A DNA stretch of 64,000 nucleotides, from positions 301,401-365,400 of the forward strand of contig NZ_KB890755.1 in NCBI RefSeq assembly GCF_000373245.1. The letters run 5' to 3'. The translations under genes were made by a program, and so were the position numbers. Under the pieces are notes generated by a model. It did no database searches. It was given only the letters and a program-made list of their open reading frames with translations, and was not told where the DNA came from. The stretch is from Echinicola pacifica DSM 19836 (GTDB taxonomy: Bacteria > Bacteroidota > Bacteroidia > Cytophagales > Cyclobacteriaceae). Shown piece after piece: positions 1-9,418 of this stretch (position 1 is its first letter; each line of letters begins with the position of its first letter).

Positions 1-864
1 AGCTTAGCTTATACCTTCGATCAGGCTGATGCCCCTACGGCTAAGGAAGCACAATTCTTTGATAATAACGCCAGCCGTGCGATCTATAAAGACGGCTATA
101 TGGCGAGTACCTTTGGACCTTTTATCCCATGGAACACTCCTGCCTCTGTGGCTCGCGTAAAAAGCTGGGATTCTGATAATGATGTATGGGAACTGTATAA
201 CCTTAAGGAGGATTTCTCCCAAGCGCACAATTTGGCAAAGGATAACCCTGAACTATTGGAGCAGTTAAAGGCGGAATTCATGACCATGGCCAAAGACAAT
301 AAGGACTTCCCTATTGGCGCTGGCCTATGGCTGCGAAATCATCCGGCAGATATCCGAAAAACTCCTTATAAGGAATGGAACTTCAAGCAATCTACGGATA
401 GAATGCCGGAGTTCACCGCACCAGGGATCGGAAGACAAAGCAATAAAGTAACGATAGACCTCACGGTAGGCAATCAGGCTAGCGGCGTATTATATGCTGT
501 GGGTGGTGCCGGCGGAGGAGTGACCCTCTATATGGATAAGGGTCAATTGGTCTATGAATACAATATGCTGATCATCGAGAAGTATATCACCAAAAGTGAT
601 AAGGCCATTCCTGCGGGCGAGCACGTCCTTACCATCACCACTCAGGTCAAAGGCCCCGGCCAGCCAGGGACGGTAGAAATCCTATTGGATGGTAAACCTT
701 ATGAGAAAGTGGCTCTGAATAGAACGGTACCTTTGGCATTTACTGCCACCGAGACCTTCGATGTGGGCAAGGATTTAGGATCACCAGTGTCTGTAGATTA
801 TTTTGATCGTAAGCCATTTGAATTTACGGGAGAGATAAAATCAGTACATATTGAACTTTTATAA
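1..864 (+). CDS. Sulfatase, C-terminal part (5' end outside window)
   Basis: The reading frame is open from base 1, so the gene begins before the window; the internal ATG at 100 is not a real start. The first residues (SLAYTFDQADAPTAKEAQFF, then NRAIYKDGYMA-like text) match the C-terminal subdomain of formylglycine-dependent arylsulfatases of the S1 family. The last 130 or so residues form a beta-rich appended domain typical of larger arylsulfatases. The catalytic Cys/Ser motif lies upstream and cannot be checked. It ends 8 bases before the next sulfatase, so the two are almost certainly co-transcribed and may act in sequence on one sulfated glycan. Substrate unknown. Confidence 0.85.
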   Translation, partial: SLAYTFDQADAPTAKEAQFFDNNASRAIYKDGYMASTFGPFIPWNTPASVARVKSWDSDNDVWELYNLKEDFSQAHNLAKDNPELLEQLKAEFMTMAKDNKDFPIGAGLWLRNHPADIRKTPYKEWNFKQSTDRMPEFTAPGIGRQSNKVTIDLTVGNQASGVLYAVGGAGGGVTLYMDKGQLVYEYNMLIIEKYITKSDKAIPAGEHVLTITTQVKGPGQPGTVEILLDGKPYEKVALNRTVPLAFTATETFDVGKDLGSPVSVDYFDRKPFEFTGEIKSVHIELL

Positions 865-872
865 TTATAAAA

Positions 873-2462
873 ATGAAGCAAATTTCTAAGTATTTAGCGA
901 TAGCTGCCAGCGCCATTTTGTGGACTGGTCAGCTTTCTGCACAGGATTTTGAGCCTTTTAACCGGACCGTAAAAGTAAACGACTATATGGAGCCTGCTAT
1001 TCCTCATCCAGACCAGATGAAGGAAGCCCAGGCCAAGCTCCAGGCTCTGGAGAAGAAAACCGGCAAAAAGCCGAATATCCTATGGGTGGTCGTAGATGAT
1101 ATGGGTTATGGTGATCCGGGAAGCTATGGTGGTGGTGCAGCCTTAGGCGCTCCTACCCCACATATGGATGCCCTCGCCAGAGGAGGTCTTCGTCTGACTT
1201 CCTGCTATTCACAGCAGACTTGTACGCCTACCCGTTCGGCGATATTGACGGGCAGACTGCCAGTAAGAACGGGGCTTACCCGACCAATCCTTGCAGGAGA
1301 TCACCTTACCAAGAACCCTTGGGAGGATGAAATCAGCCTTCCTACCCTCTTGGGTGAGGCAGGATATCAGACCTTGCTGGTAGGGAAATGGCATGTGGGA
1401 GAGGCAGTAGGCATGCGTCCTCATGATGTAGGATTTGATGAATACTATGGCTTCTACCCTGCTCAGAAAGAAGTAACCCAACGGTTGGATGCCCGCAGGT
1501 ACCCTGATTTGGTGCTTAATGAAGACCGCCTTAGAGCCTTTGAGGCGATAGGGCCCGATGATCACTTGCAGCATGGCTTCAAAGGCGGCAAAACCGAAAA
1601 GGTGATGCAGATAAAAACTACCGATGATATGGGTCGTGTGGATCAGGTCCTTACTGACTTTACCGTAAAACGTATCAAGGAAATGGCTAAATCTGACAAG
1701 CCTTTCTTCCTGGAGCATTGCTTCATGAAAGTGCATTGTGACAATTTTGACAACCCTGATTATCCTGGCCTCAGCCCGGCAAAATACCAATATAGAAATG
1801 CTATCGCCGAAGTGGACATGCACCTGGGCACGATCATGAAGACCCTCGAAGAAGAAGGTTTACTCGAAAACACCATGGTATTCTTTACTTCTGACAATGG
1901 CCCACAGATGGATGCCTGGCCAGATGCTGGATACACTCCTTTCAGAGGTGCTAAAGGTACCACCTGGGAAGGTGGAGTGAGAATCCCAGGAATCGCCTAT
2001 TGGAAAGATATGATTAAGCCAGAAAGAGAAAGTGACGGTCTATTTGACCTGATGGACCTTTATGGTACCGCCTTGAAAGTGGCTGGAGTTTCTACAGATA
2101 AATTACCGAACGACCGCTACTATGACTTCGTCGATCAGACCAGCTTCCTGCTAGCCGATGAAGGCGAGTCCAATAGAGAGATGGTTTACTTCTGGTGGGG
2201 CAATCAATTTATGTCTTTACGTATGAAAGAATATAAAGCTCACGTGAAAGTGATCATTCCTACGTCCACACATATGTATATCGATATGTCCACCATCCAA
2301 AACGTGGGTCTGGCTCCATGGTTATTTAACCTGTATGTGGATCCTAAGGAGGAACTTACCATGGGACACCGTCGTAATGCCTGGCTAGCCACGGTATTGG
2401 GCGAAGCCAAAAAACACGAAATGACCTTTAAGAAATTCCCACCTAAAAATGTGGGCCTATAG
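873..2462 (+). CDS. Exported S1-type sulfatase
   Basis: A 529-residue protein with a Sec signal peptide ending near LSAQ (residue 24). The metal-binding DD is at about 75-76 in VVVDDMGYGD. The formylglycine motif C117-TPTR, followed by SAILTGRLPVRTG, supplies the cysteine that the maturation enzyme converts to formylglycine. The second half keeps the sulfatase signatures VGKWHVG and TSDNGP. It should hydrolyse sulfate esters in the periplasm. The C-terminus (GLAPWLFNLYVDPKEE) is the usual sulfatase end. It follows the partial sulfatase by 8 bases. No glycoside hydrolase lies next to it, so the sugar substrate cannot be named; porphyran or another sulfated algal glycan is an inference from the rest of the window. 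Confidence 0.9.
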   Translation: MKQISKYLAIAASAILWTGQLSAQDFEPFNRTVKVNDYMEPAIPHPDQMKEAQAKLQALEKKTGKKPNILWVVVDDMGYGDPGSYGGGAALGAPTPHMDALARGGLRLTSCYSQQTCTPTRSAILTGRLPVRTGLTRPILAGDHLTKNPWEDEISLPTLLGEAGYQTLLVGKWHVGEAVGMRPHDVGFDEYYGFYPAQKEVTQRLDARRYPDLVLNEDRLRAFEAIGPDDHLQHGFKGGKTEKVMQIKTTDDMGRVDQVLTDFTVKRIKEMAKSDKPFFLEHCFMKVHCDNFDNPDYPGLSPAKYQYRNAIAEVDMHLGTIMKTLEEEGLLENTMVFFTSDNGPQMDAWPDAGYTPFRGAKGTTWEGGVRIPGIAYWKDMIKPERESDGLFDLMDLYGTALKVAGVSTDKLPNDRYYDFVDQTSFLLADEGESNREMVYFWWGNQFMSLRMKEYKAHVKVIIPTSTHMYIDMSTIQNVGLAPWLFNLYVDPKEELTMGHRRNAWLATVLGEAKKHEMTFKKFPPKNVGL

Positions 2463-2511
2463 AAAACAGTAATTTTTCCTTTTTTTAATCAACAATATAA
2501 CCACTTTCACT

Positions 2512-3045
2512 ATGAAAAAAGTAAGCTTAATTTTGGCCATATGTCTGTTAACAGCAGCCTCGGTATTTGCTCAGGAAGAACAACAAGTAGTGCTAAAAAA
2601 AGTCAGCAACTATGAGGTTCCAAAGGAAGTAATTGACGCAGTGAAGAGGGATTTTCCCGCTTCTGTAGTGGATCAGGTAAAAATCCTCCCTGCCGATGGT
2701 ATTGAAGGATGGAAAGTCACTGACGTGAAAAACAACCTTACCGACAACGATGTGGTCAACTATTATGCGATCGAATTCTACGGTGATGGAGTATCCGGTG
2801 AAGTATTGTACAATGATAAAGGAGAAATGGTGCTGTATAAAAAAGTGATAAATGACGAGGCTCTTCCTCCTTCTATCCGAAATTATATCGGAACGAACTA
2901 TGAAGGCTGGGCATTTATCAAAGACAAAGAAGTCATCAAAAAAACACCTAATAGCAAAACCGATGTCTATAGCGTAACCATCAAAAATGGCTCACAAAAG
3001 AAAACATTGCATTTCAATGCCATGGGTAAGCTAATGGAAAAGTAA
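2512..3045 (+). CDS. Small secreted protein, possibly PepSY-like
   Basis: 177 residues with a clear signal peptide (MKKVSLILAICLLTAASVFAQ). The mature part alternates charged helices and short strands. A segment like VIDAVKRDFPASVVDQVKIL followed by a YYAIEF strand and VLYNDKGEMV recalls the repeats of periplasmic PepSY-like/DUF2874 proteins of Bacteroidota; that family assignment is a resemblance only. It lies 49 bases after the sulfatase and before a strong terminator, so it could be the last gene of the sulfatase transcript. Function unknown. Confidence 0.6.
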   Translation: MKKVSLILAICLLTAASVFAQEEQQVVLKKVSNYEVPKEVIDAVKRDFPASVVDQVKILPADGIEGWKVTDVKNNLTDNDVVNYYAIEFYGDGVSGEVLYNDKGEMVLYKKVINDEALPPSIRNYIGTNYEGWAFIKDKEVIKKTPNSKTDVYSVTIKNGSQKKTLHFNAMGKLMEK

Positions 3046-3071
3046 ATATCTGTCGGTAACAGGCCTAAATT

Positions 3072-3110
3072 CAGGGGCAGGATTCTTAAAAATTATCCTG
3101 CCCCTGCTTT
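3072..3110 (+). terminator. Intrinsic terminator
   Basis: A perfect 12-base stem, CAGGGGCAGGAT (3072-3083) with ATCCTGCCCCTG (3095-3106), encloses an 11-base loop and is followed by CTTTATTT. It closes the sulfatase/PepSY-like transcript. Confidence 0.85.
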
Positions 3111-3197
3111 ATTTATCAGATTATCAATTGAGAAATTCAGGCAAGCCAAATCCTGAGGGAATCATTCGATCAGAACTACTTCCTTTTTTTTAGAAAT

Positions 3198-4370
3198 ATG
3201 AAAAAACTAATTACCATTATAGTACTATGTTCTTGGCTTACGCCCCTTCAGGCTATTGCTCAATCCGAGGCTGCCGCCAAGGGCCCAAAGGAAAAGATGA
3301 ACATGAAGGTCTTTAAGGATAGCCTTGACGGCAATCTTGACATGAGTGCATTCCTGATCGACTTTCACGGATTCATCCCCGTGCCCCAGCTCATTACCGA
3401 ACCTGCCTTGGGAAGCATCGGGATACTTCTTACCCCTATTTTTATCCAGCCTAATAAGCATGCAGCCAAAGGAAAGTACGTGCCACCAGATATCACAGCA
3501 GGATTTGTGGGATATACAGCCAATAAATCCTGGGGATTTGGTGGTCTTCGTATCGCCTCGCTGCCACAATACCATCTAAAATACCGCGCAGGAGCGGCCC
3601 ACGGGGATGTCAACATGGACTTCTTCCGGCAGTTCCCTGTTATTGGCGAACAAAAATTTGCCTTCAACTTCCAGATGACAGCGGCCTTTGCCTCGGTGTT
3701 AAGGCAGATTGGAGAAACGGACCTTTATATAGGTCTGGAATATTTATTTCTACATAATAGAGTGCATCCAGAACTGGAGCTCGATCCCCTACCGGATTTC
3801 ATCGGTGACCATGACTTCAATAATAACCTCAGCAGTATCGGTCTGGACATAGAATATGATAAGAGGGACAATGTCTTCACTCCGAATACAGGATGGTATA
3901 TCGTCTCTGATTTCAGGGTGAATGACAACTGGACAGGCAGTGACTATACCTATCAGAATTTCAATACCGCCGTCCTCAAATTTTTTCAGCCTACCAAAAA
4001 ATGGGTGAGTGGATTTCGTTTCGAAACCAAAGCGCAATTTGGCAAGGCTCCATTCTATATGAAGCCGTCCATATCCATGCGCGGTGTACCGATGTCCAGG
4101 TACCAAGGCAATCAAACCTACGTATTAGAGACCGAGCAGAGGTATGATTTTAACCTTCGCTGGAGTGGGGTGCTGTTCACTGGCATAGCCAAAGCCCCTA
4201 CTGATGAAGTGAGTTTTGCGGATTCCAAGACCGTATATAACCTGGGTACGGGATTCAGATACCTTCTTGCGAGGAAATTTGGACTACGTACCGGCATCGA
4301 TGTGGCCATGTCCAATGAGGACTGGGGCTGGTATATCGTATTTGGCCATGCATGGAATAATAGAAATTAA
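3198..4370 (+). CDS. Omp85/D15-like outer-membrane beta-barrel protein
   Basis: 390 residues with a signal peptide ending near AIAQ (about residue 22). The mature protein is full of alternating aromatic strands and ends in GHAWNNRN. Two Omp85 barrel hallmarks are visible: YDKRDNVFTPNTGWY at about 219-233, and a lid-loop-like segment SMRGVPMSRYQGNQTYVLET that resembles the VRGF/RY region. POTRA domains are absent; only about 60 residues precede the barrel. It is therefore a short barrel-only member such as those annotated as surface antigen/BamA-like in Bacteroidota. Cargo unknown. Confidence 0.75.
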   Translation: MKKLITIIVLCSWLTPLQAIAQSEAAAKGPKEKMNMKVFKDSLDGNLDMSAFLIDFHGFIPVPQLITEPALGSIGILLTPIFIQPNKHAAKGKYVPPDITAGFVGYTANKSWGFGGLRIASLPQYHLKYRAGAAHGDVNMDFFRQFPVIGEQKFAFNFQMTAAFASVLRQIGETDLYIGLEYLFLHNRVHPELELDPLPDFIGDHDFNNNLSSIGLDIEYDKRDNVFTPNTGWYIVSDFRVNDNWTGSDYTYQNFNTAVLKFFQPTKKWVSGFRFETKAQFGKAPFYMKPSISMRGVPMSRYQGNQTYVLETEQRYDFNLRWSGVLFTGIAKAPTDEVSFADSKTVYNLGTGFRYLLARKFGLRTGIDVAMSNEDWGWYIVFGHAWNNRN

Positions 4371-4478
4371 TCAAATTTGCCGCAGGCAAAACAAAAAAAA
4401 AGGATCCCTCAAAAGACCCAAATGGAAAGGACTAATAATAACGATAAGTGCTTTCCCGTCCATAAAAAAATATCACTT

Positions 4479-4521
4479 GTCCAGGAAGCGAACTCATAGA
4501 GGGGCTTCCCGGACTTTTTTT
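4479..4521 (+). terminator. Terminator between the barrel gene and eutBC
   Basis: Arms GTCCAGGAAGC (4479-4489) and GCTTCCCGGAC (4504-4514) pair with one mismatch and are followed by a seven-T run. On the other strand an A/T run also flanks the stem, so it may serve both convergent genes. Confidence 0.75.
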
Positions 4522-4535
4522 ATTACCAAAACTAA

Positions 4536-6845
4536 CTACGCCCACTTATCAAATAGCTGTTCTAAGATCGTGAGGGTTTCGGTAACTGCCTTTTCGGGCA
4601 CTAAGGCGGTATCTGAAATTCCAGAGACGACCTTGGAGCGATTGTGATCTATGGCTCCCTGCTGCGCCCAAATAGCTGCTGTGGCCACGGTCAGGTAAGC
4701 GGAGAAATTATGATGGCCAGAGCCAGGACGCTCTCCGATGAGATGGATGATGGCCTTGCCCTCTTCTGTATTAGCGCCAAACAGCTGCTCCCCGCAGGCA
4801 TATCCAGCCCGCACCCTTCCATGTAAGATCACAATATTATCTGCTGATAGCCGGTACCCCTGCGCTTTGAGACGGGCACTTAAGGTCTCCAAATACTCGT
4901 CAAGGTGTCCTGTATCCATAAGAGCGCGCACATTGAGCCCATCGGAGATAACCAATTGGATTTCTGGCGTCTCCTGTCCCCAGGAGGCTTTAAGCGCCTG
5001 GAGCTGCTGCATGGCACTGGTGCTAAGTTTTTCTCCTGACTCAGGGTGATATACATAATCCTTGCGGTCAGAGGAGCGGGTGATGATAGGCACAGCCGCG
5101 GGAATGGTGCTAATAAAGCTTGCGGGCATTTCGGTCCATAAGCTTACTTTGGCATCTTCATAGAGCACCTTTACCTGCTCAGCAAGCTGCTCTTCCATAT
5201 CCCAATAGTGCTCTCCGAAGCTTTCGGCTATGGGAACACCCCGCTCACGAATCGCAAGAATCTTCCGCTTGCCATCAGCGAGTATTTCTTCCCGATTTCT
5301 GAGGTCGCCTTTTGCAAGGCAATACTGATAATATACCCACACAGGATCTCCGAAATGAACGGTGGGCTGGTTATCCTCCCCGATCACCCCTATCCTCTTG
5401 AAGAAAGCCCACATCGCATCATTTATCTTATAGCCGAATTTCTCCCGTATCCGCACATGATCATTAAAGGCCGTGGTGAGGTAGCTGAGCATGGGGTCAT
5501 TTTTGGTGGGCAAGGCCATCAAATAAGCCGGATTGGCAGGCATCACCTGATCAATGCACCAGTCGAGATCGTGCAGACTGACCTCCATATGCAAGGTGGA
5601 GCAGATGTCTAGGCCTATGCATAAGCCATGCAGCTTGCCCATCAGCGTATCCTCCAGACAGCATCGCACCAGCTGCTCTCTGGTCCTAAATACCTCCGGA
5701 CCGATAAATCCCGCCACATCATTTACATGTACCCACGGCTGCTGCTCAGGAGCCTTCCCCTGAGCAAGCTCCTGCTTCAGAGCTCTTACAAAGCCATATT
5801 TCCGTGATTCATGCAGTACCATATCAAAACCCTGACCATGACCATTGGTGAAGTCTGCCCCCTGACCCGTCTCCGCATATAAGCCATATTGACCCTTTCG
5901 CTTGTCCATATGCTCCATCATCTTCCCGATGCTCACATCAAAGGTTCTATTCGCGTCCACCGTGCCCGCCAGACTTTGAAACCAGATGCCAGTGCTTCCT
6001 GGCTGCTGCTGCTCCACCGCTGATTGCACATCTATATGGGAAAGCACACAATTGGGCATGGTCTTCTCCAAACCAAAACTAAGAAGAAGCTCATACAGCG
6101 CCGCTTCTATACGTGCTACTGACTCGACCTCGCTGGACACCGGATTGGTACCGAGGACCAGGTCTCCCACTCCATAGGACCAGGCATCGAATACCTGCCA
6201 AATAATATCCTCTGGATTGTCCGTCGGTGAATTGGGCTGCACTCGTGCACTCAGGTAGCCCTTGCTCCCAATTTGGCTGCCCGGCAGCGGGTTAAAAATC
6301 TTCTGACTCGCGCTAATCAATTCCTCATTGCTCATGATCTTCACTAAGCAGCCGATGACATCACTGCTAAGGCCAGGGAGGATTCTGCTGATCTCTCCCT
6401 CCTCTGCCTCTAATAAGAACTGCTTTAATTCTCCCAAGGTCCAAGCCGCTAATTCTTTATTGAGCTCCTTATCCGTACTCGCCCAAACCAACTCATATAA
6501 TTCATCATGATAAATGAGATGCTGGTCTATATCCCCCAGCAGGGTCTGAGAAAGAAGTAGTCGGGCATGCTCTCGGGAAGGCTCATCTGCCGCAGCTATT
6601 CCAAGGGTAAGGTCGCCTTCTTTGAAGTCATTTGCCGACCCCAATACCTGGCGATAAAGATCTAAATTGAACTCGCCCTTCATTCGCTTGATATAAGCAA
6701 AAAGATCCTCATCCTGTAAGGGTGTATTGATACGCAAGGGAGATAGAGGTGAGGTGGAAGAATGGCCTGCCCAGTCGAAACCACTAAAAAGTACCATCGA
6801 TGCTCCCAGCAAGCCTGAATGTTTTATAAACTCTTTTCTTGTCAT
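4536..6845 (-). CDS. eutBC: Fused ethanolamine ammonia-lyase EutB-EutC with an export-type N-terminus
   Basis: 769 residues. Residues about 45-510 align with EutB, the large subunit of the adenosylcobalamin-dependent enzyme that splits ethanolamine into acetaldehyde and ammonia. Residues about 520-769 align with EutC (ISDGLNVRAL, GERPGSGHHNFSAYL). EutB substrate and radical-site residues appear conserved: R201 and Q203 (SARVQPN), N234 (TNPVS), E325 (ETGQG), D413 (GLDICST). The first 44 residues are extra compared with EutB and read as a Tat-like signal (MTRKEFIKHSGLLGASMVLF), with RK in place of RR. EutB and EutC are normally separate cytoplasmic proteins. No other eut gene, acetaldehyde dehydrogenase or microcompartment gene is nearby, so this is a stand-alone gene with its own promoter. 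Family assignment is firm; periplasmic location is inferred. Confidence 0.92.
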   Translation of the reverse strand: MTRKEFIKHSGLLGASMVLFSGFDWAGHSSTSPLSPLRINTPLQDEDLFAYIKRMKGEFNLDLYRQVLGSANDFKEGDLTLGIAAADEPSREHARLLLSQTLLGDIDQHLIYHDELYELVWASTDKELNKELAAWTLGELKQFLLEAEEGEISRILPGLSSDVIGCLVKIMSNEELISASQKIFNPLPGSQIGSKGYLSARVQPNSPTDNPEDIIWQVFDAWSYGVGDLVLGTNPVSSEVESVARIEAALYELLLSFGLEKTMPNCVLSHIDVQSAVEQQQPGSTGIWFQSLAGTVDANRTFDVSIGKMMEHMDKRKGQYGLYAETGQGADFTNGHGQGFDMVLHESRKYGFVRALKQELAQGKAPEQQPWVHVNDVAGFIGPEVFRTREQLVRCCLEDTLMGKLHGLCIGLDICSTLHMEVSLHDLDWCIDQVMPANPAYLMALPTKNDPMLSYLTTAFNDHVRIREKFGYKINDAMWAFFKRIGVIGEDNQPTVHFGDPVWVYYQYCLAKGDLRNREEILADGKRKILAIRERGVPIAESFGEHYWDMEEQLAEQVKVLYEDAKVSLWTEMPASFISTIPAAVPIITRSSDRKDYVYHPESGEKLSTSAMQQLQALKASWGQETPEIQLVISDGLNVRALMDTGHLDEYLETLSARLKAQGYRLSADNIVILHGRVRAGYACGEQLFGANTEEGKAIIHLIGERPGSGHHNFSAYLTVATAAIWAQQGAIDHNRSKVVSGISDTALVPEKAVTETLTILEQLFDKWA

Positions 6846-7686
6846 AGCAAGTAGTATTTGGGTAATTAGATAGTAAAAACAGGATTTCGGGTCAATCTTA
6901 AGATACCAAGACAGGCATAGGTAGCGCGCTGCTGGTCAGGGTCATTTTTCAGCGATAGTAATGTATAAAAGAAATCAACACATTGCAATACAGCCATCAA
7001 TTCAATCACCTATATCTTTCAATTTAGGTGATTATTGATAAATTTTGGTTAAAAATAATAGTAAAATTCTTGATTTACACAATTTTAAACCCAAAACACA
7101 TACAAAATACACCTATACACCTTTAGTAAAAGTAATGGATTAAAAGCAGCATGAATCTTTTTCAACTAGACTATTCAAACCTGCTGCTTTGTTATTTAGC
7201 CATTATCAGCGAGTAAAAAACACCAGGTTTTTCTTCACGCTCTCTTTCGAAGGCGAATGCAATTTCTGGCAGTGGCCCACTTCCTATTGCATGAAAATGG
7301 ATGCAAATCATACCGCCGTTTGGCAACTTTCTAATGGGCCGACAAGGCTCAATCGAAACCATATAGATCACCAACAAATACCAGAAATCAATATTTAAAC
7401 TTTTTTAATATAAATTTATAATCATATAATTAAATTTCATTATTTTAGTATATGTTTTAGAGTGGTTTAGCCTTGCTCAGTCCGGTTTTCCTACAATCGC
7501 AGAAGGTGTCCAGGCAATTTACTGATCATTATAAGGCTTTAGCATTTTTGAAATAATGACATAATACTGCTGATAGACCAGGATTAACACTACGGGATGG
7601 AAAGAACGCATTGATATTCCTGCCTCCATTTCAGGCATTTGCGAATTGCATTTATTATATGTTTAATTTTTAAAATTTCATTCTCA
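6846..7686. other. Intergenic region without a convincing gene
   Basis: An 841-base, mostly AT-rich divergent spacer that should hold promoters for eutBC (leftward) and the DUF4136 gene (rightward). Short overlapping frames of 61-69 codons occur on both strands at about 7189-7398 but have no start context or recognisable motif. No cobalamin riboswitch could be recognised by eye. An ACTAGAC heptamer at 7165-7171 also occurs by chance inside genes of this window. Confidence 0.5.
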
Positions 7687-8319
7687 ATGAAAATCTCATT
7701 TATTGTATCAAGGAGCATCATCCTGCTGGCCATAGGCCTCTGTTTTGCTTGCTTGCCCTCTGGGCCTGATTACGTAAAAGACACTGATATCGTCTATACC
7801 ACTTATGATGAGGACTATGACTTTGACAGCAAAACCACCTATTCCATGCCAGACAAGATCGTAACGGATGTGCAGATCAGCAGAGAGGGCGACACCACTT
7901 ATGTTTATATGGATGACAAGTACGCCTCTCCTATTCTAGCTCAGGTCGATAAGAATATGACCGATTATGGCTGGACCAAGGTGACACTCGACCAAAACCC
8001 GGACATGCTAATGATGCCTGCTGGTATGTCCTCTACCAATTATTACTATAACTGGTGGTATGATTGGTGGTGGGACTTTTATTATCCCTACTGGTGGGGC
8101 TGGTATTATCCACCTTATTACCCGGTAAGCAGCTATACCACAGGATCCATGATCCTAGTGCTCACCGATCCTCAGTCTGCTCAGGACAATCCGCTCAATA
8201 AGTCTAATACCTCCTGGCTCTCTGTCAGCAATGGAATCCTGACCTACTATAATGATATGGATAGGGTCTATGATGCGATAGATCAGAGCTTTGAACAATC
8301 TCCTTACCTCAAAAAGTAA
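7687..8319 (+). CDS. DUF4136-type lipoprotein with Tyr/Trp-rich segment
   Basis: The better start is the ATG at 7687, which places a signal peptide (MKISFIVSRSIILLAIG) directly before Cys22; the longer frame from 7639 adds 16 residues of no signal character. The mature part (YVKDTDIVYTTYDEDYDF) fits DUF4136 lipoproteins of Bacteroidota, whose role is not known. Residues about 118-146 are almost entirely Tyr, Trp, Asp and Pro (for example NWWYDWWWDFYYPYWWGWYY), a striking aromatic stretch. It ends 7 bases before the next gene and is probably co-transcribed with it. Confidence 0.75.
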   Translation: MKISFIVSRSIILLAIGLCFACLPSGPDYVKDTDIVYTTYDEDYDFDSKTTYSMPDKIVTDVQISREGDTTYVYMDDKYASPILAQVDKNMTDYGWTKVTLDQNPDMLMMPAGMSSTNYYYNWWYDWWWDFYYPYWWGWYYPPYYPVSSYTTGSMILVLTDPQSAQDNPLNKSNTSWLSVSNGILTYYNDMDRVYDAIDQSFEQSPYLKK

Positions 8320-8326
8320 ATTTGAC

Positions 8327-8923
8327 ATGAATCAGATAAAGAAAATACTCTTTTTAGTAGGCCTCGCTTTCTGGCTAAACGGCAGTGCGTCTGGTCAGGA
8401 TGGATTCACCATTTCCTATCCTGTGGCTTTTGCTACCGGCGATATCGCCGACTATGTGAAACCCGTGAGTTTTAGGGGACTGACCTTTGATTATCGCTCG
8501 AGGATCAATGAAAATATAGCTCTTGGCCTCAGTTCAGGTTGGAATGTATTCTATGAGGAACTTCCTTATGACACCTATACCATCGGCAACGAATCGATTT
8601 CCGGCAAGCAATACCGCTATAACAATCAGATTCCTATATTATTTACGGCAGCCTATTACCTAAAGCCTGACCAAAAATTTAATCCTTATGGCAGTTTAGG
8701 AATAGGTACTACTTATAGCCGAAGAAATACCGATATGGGTTTATACACGGTCGAGCTCGAAGCCTGGAACTTCACCCTGGCTCCCGAGGTGGGTGTGCAA
8801 TCGGAGGTAATTCCCGGGCTGAACACTAGCTTCTCCCTGATATATTATAATGGATTTCAGGCAGGAAACGAACTGGACAAAGCACAATCCTACCTGGCGA
8901 TCAAGATCGGGGTGGAATTATAA
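8327..8923 (+). CDS. Small outer-membrane beta-barrel protein
   Basis: The likely start is the ATG at 8327, giving a signal peptide ending near SASGQ (about residue 24) and a 198-residue product; the frame also opens further upstream inside the previous gene. The mature part alternates hydrophobic and polar residues, has an aromatic-rich strand pattern (LTFDYRSRINENIALGLSSGW) and ends KIGVEL, all typical of an 8-strand barrel of the OmpW/outer-membrane beta-barrel class. It lies 7 bases after the DUF4136 gene. The partner relation of the two is inferred from spacing only. Confidence 0.7.
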   Translation: MNQIKKILFLVGLAFWLNGSASGQDGFTISYPVAFATGDIADYVKPVSFRGLTFDYRSRINENIALGLSSGWNVFYEELPYDTYTIGNESISGKQYRYNNQIPILFTAAYYLKPDQKFNPYGSLGIGTTYSRRNTDMGLYTVELEAWNFTLAPEVGVQSEVIPGLNTSFSLIYYNGFQAGNELDKAQSYLAIKIGVEL

Positions 8924-9418
8924 GAAGCTATTCATACAATCAAAGCTACTTTTTCCCCTAGTTTTAGGGATTCTGGATAAGGGTAAAACCCTATTTTCTA
9001 CTTTCTTATCAGGCTGGTATCTCATAGAGGTACCAGCTTTTATACGTTCAAATAAATCCCACTTTGACCTTATCGACGCCGAAAACAGCAAAGCCCCCCT
9101 CTTTCTGGAACAGTATTTCACCGCTTTAGCAGCGGAATAGTTCCGCCTGCATTAGGGGCACAGTAAAGGATCCCTGGCGAGATTAGAATTCGATTAGAAT
9201 TCATTTTATCAGGAACCTTCATCCTTGAAATCCACTTTATTTCAATGAGAATTTATCCCTGATAATACCCCAAAAATAATCCTGAGACAAGATAACGAGA
9301 AGAAAACCAGTCAGCAAACTGACCTTCAAAACCTTAGCAACAGCTAGCGCTCCTTAAACCATTGCCACTAGGAATTTGGATTTACGAGCCTTCGGTGGAC
9401 ATCGCCTATAAAAGTACT
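8924..9418. other. Intergenic region with a tandem repeat
   Basis: No gene is supported here. Besides the terminator listed separately, it holds an exact tandem duplication of GATTAGAATTC (9181-9191 and 9192-9202), and it must contain the promoter of the following export operon. Confidence 0.5.
9013..9042 (+). terminator. Probable intrinsic terminator
   Basis: GCTGGTA (9013-9019) pairs with TACCAGC (9031-9037), with an 11-base loop and a following TTTTATA. It would end the DUF4136/barrel transcript. Confidence 0.6.

Noticed and set aside
100..864. ATG at 100 as the start of the first gene
   Set aside because: The frame is open to base 1 and the residues before it match the sulfatase C-terminal domain, so the gene is truncated by the window edge.
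1209..1823. 204-codon minus-strand frame inside the sulfatase gene
   Set aside because: It is fully antisense to a gene with clear sulfatase motifs and shows no domain of its own.
7260..7280. GGCCACTGCC on the minus strand, recalling the GCCACTG part of a cobalamin riboswitch
   Set aside because: The other conserved B12-box and core elements were not found around it, and it lies more than 400 bases from the eutBC start.
7189..7398. Overlapping 61-69 codon frames on both strands upstream of eutBC
   Set aside because: No recognisable family, signal or start context, and they overlap each other; treated as non-coding.
9181..9202. Tandem GATTAGAATTC as a mobile-element end or attachment site
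   Set aside because: No transposase or integrase gene and no second copy were seen; it is only a short tandem duplication.
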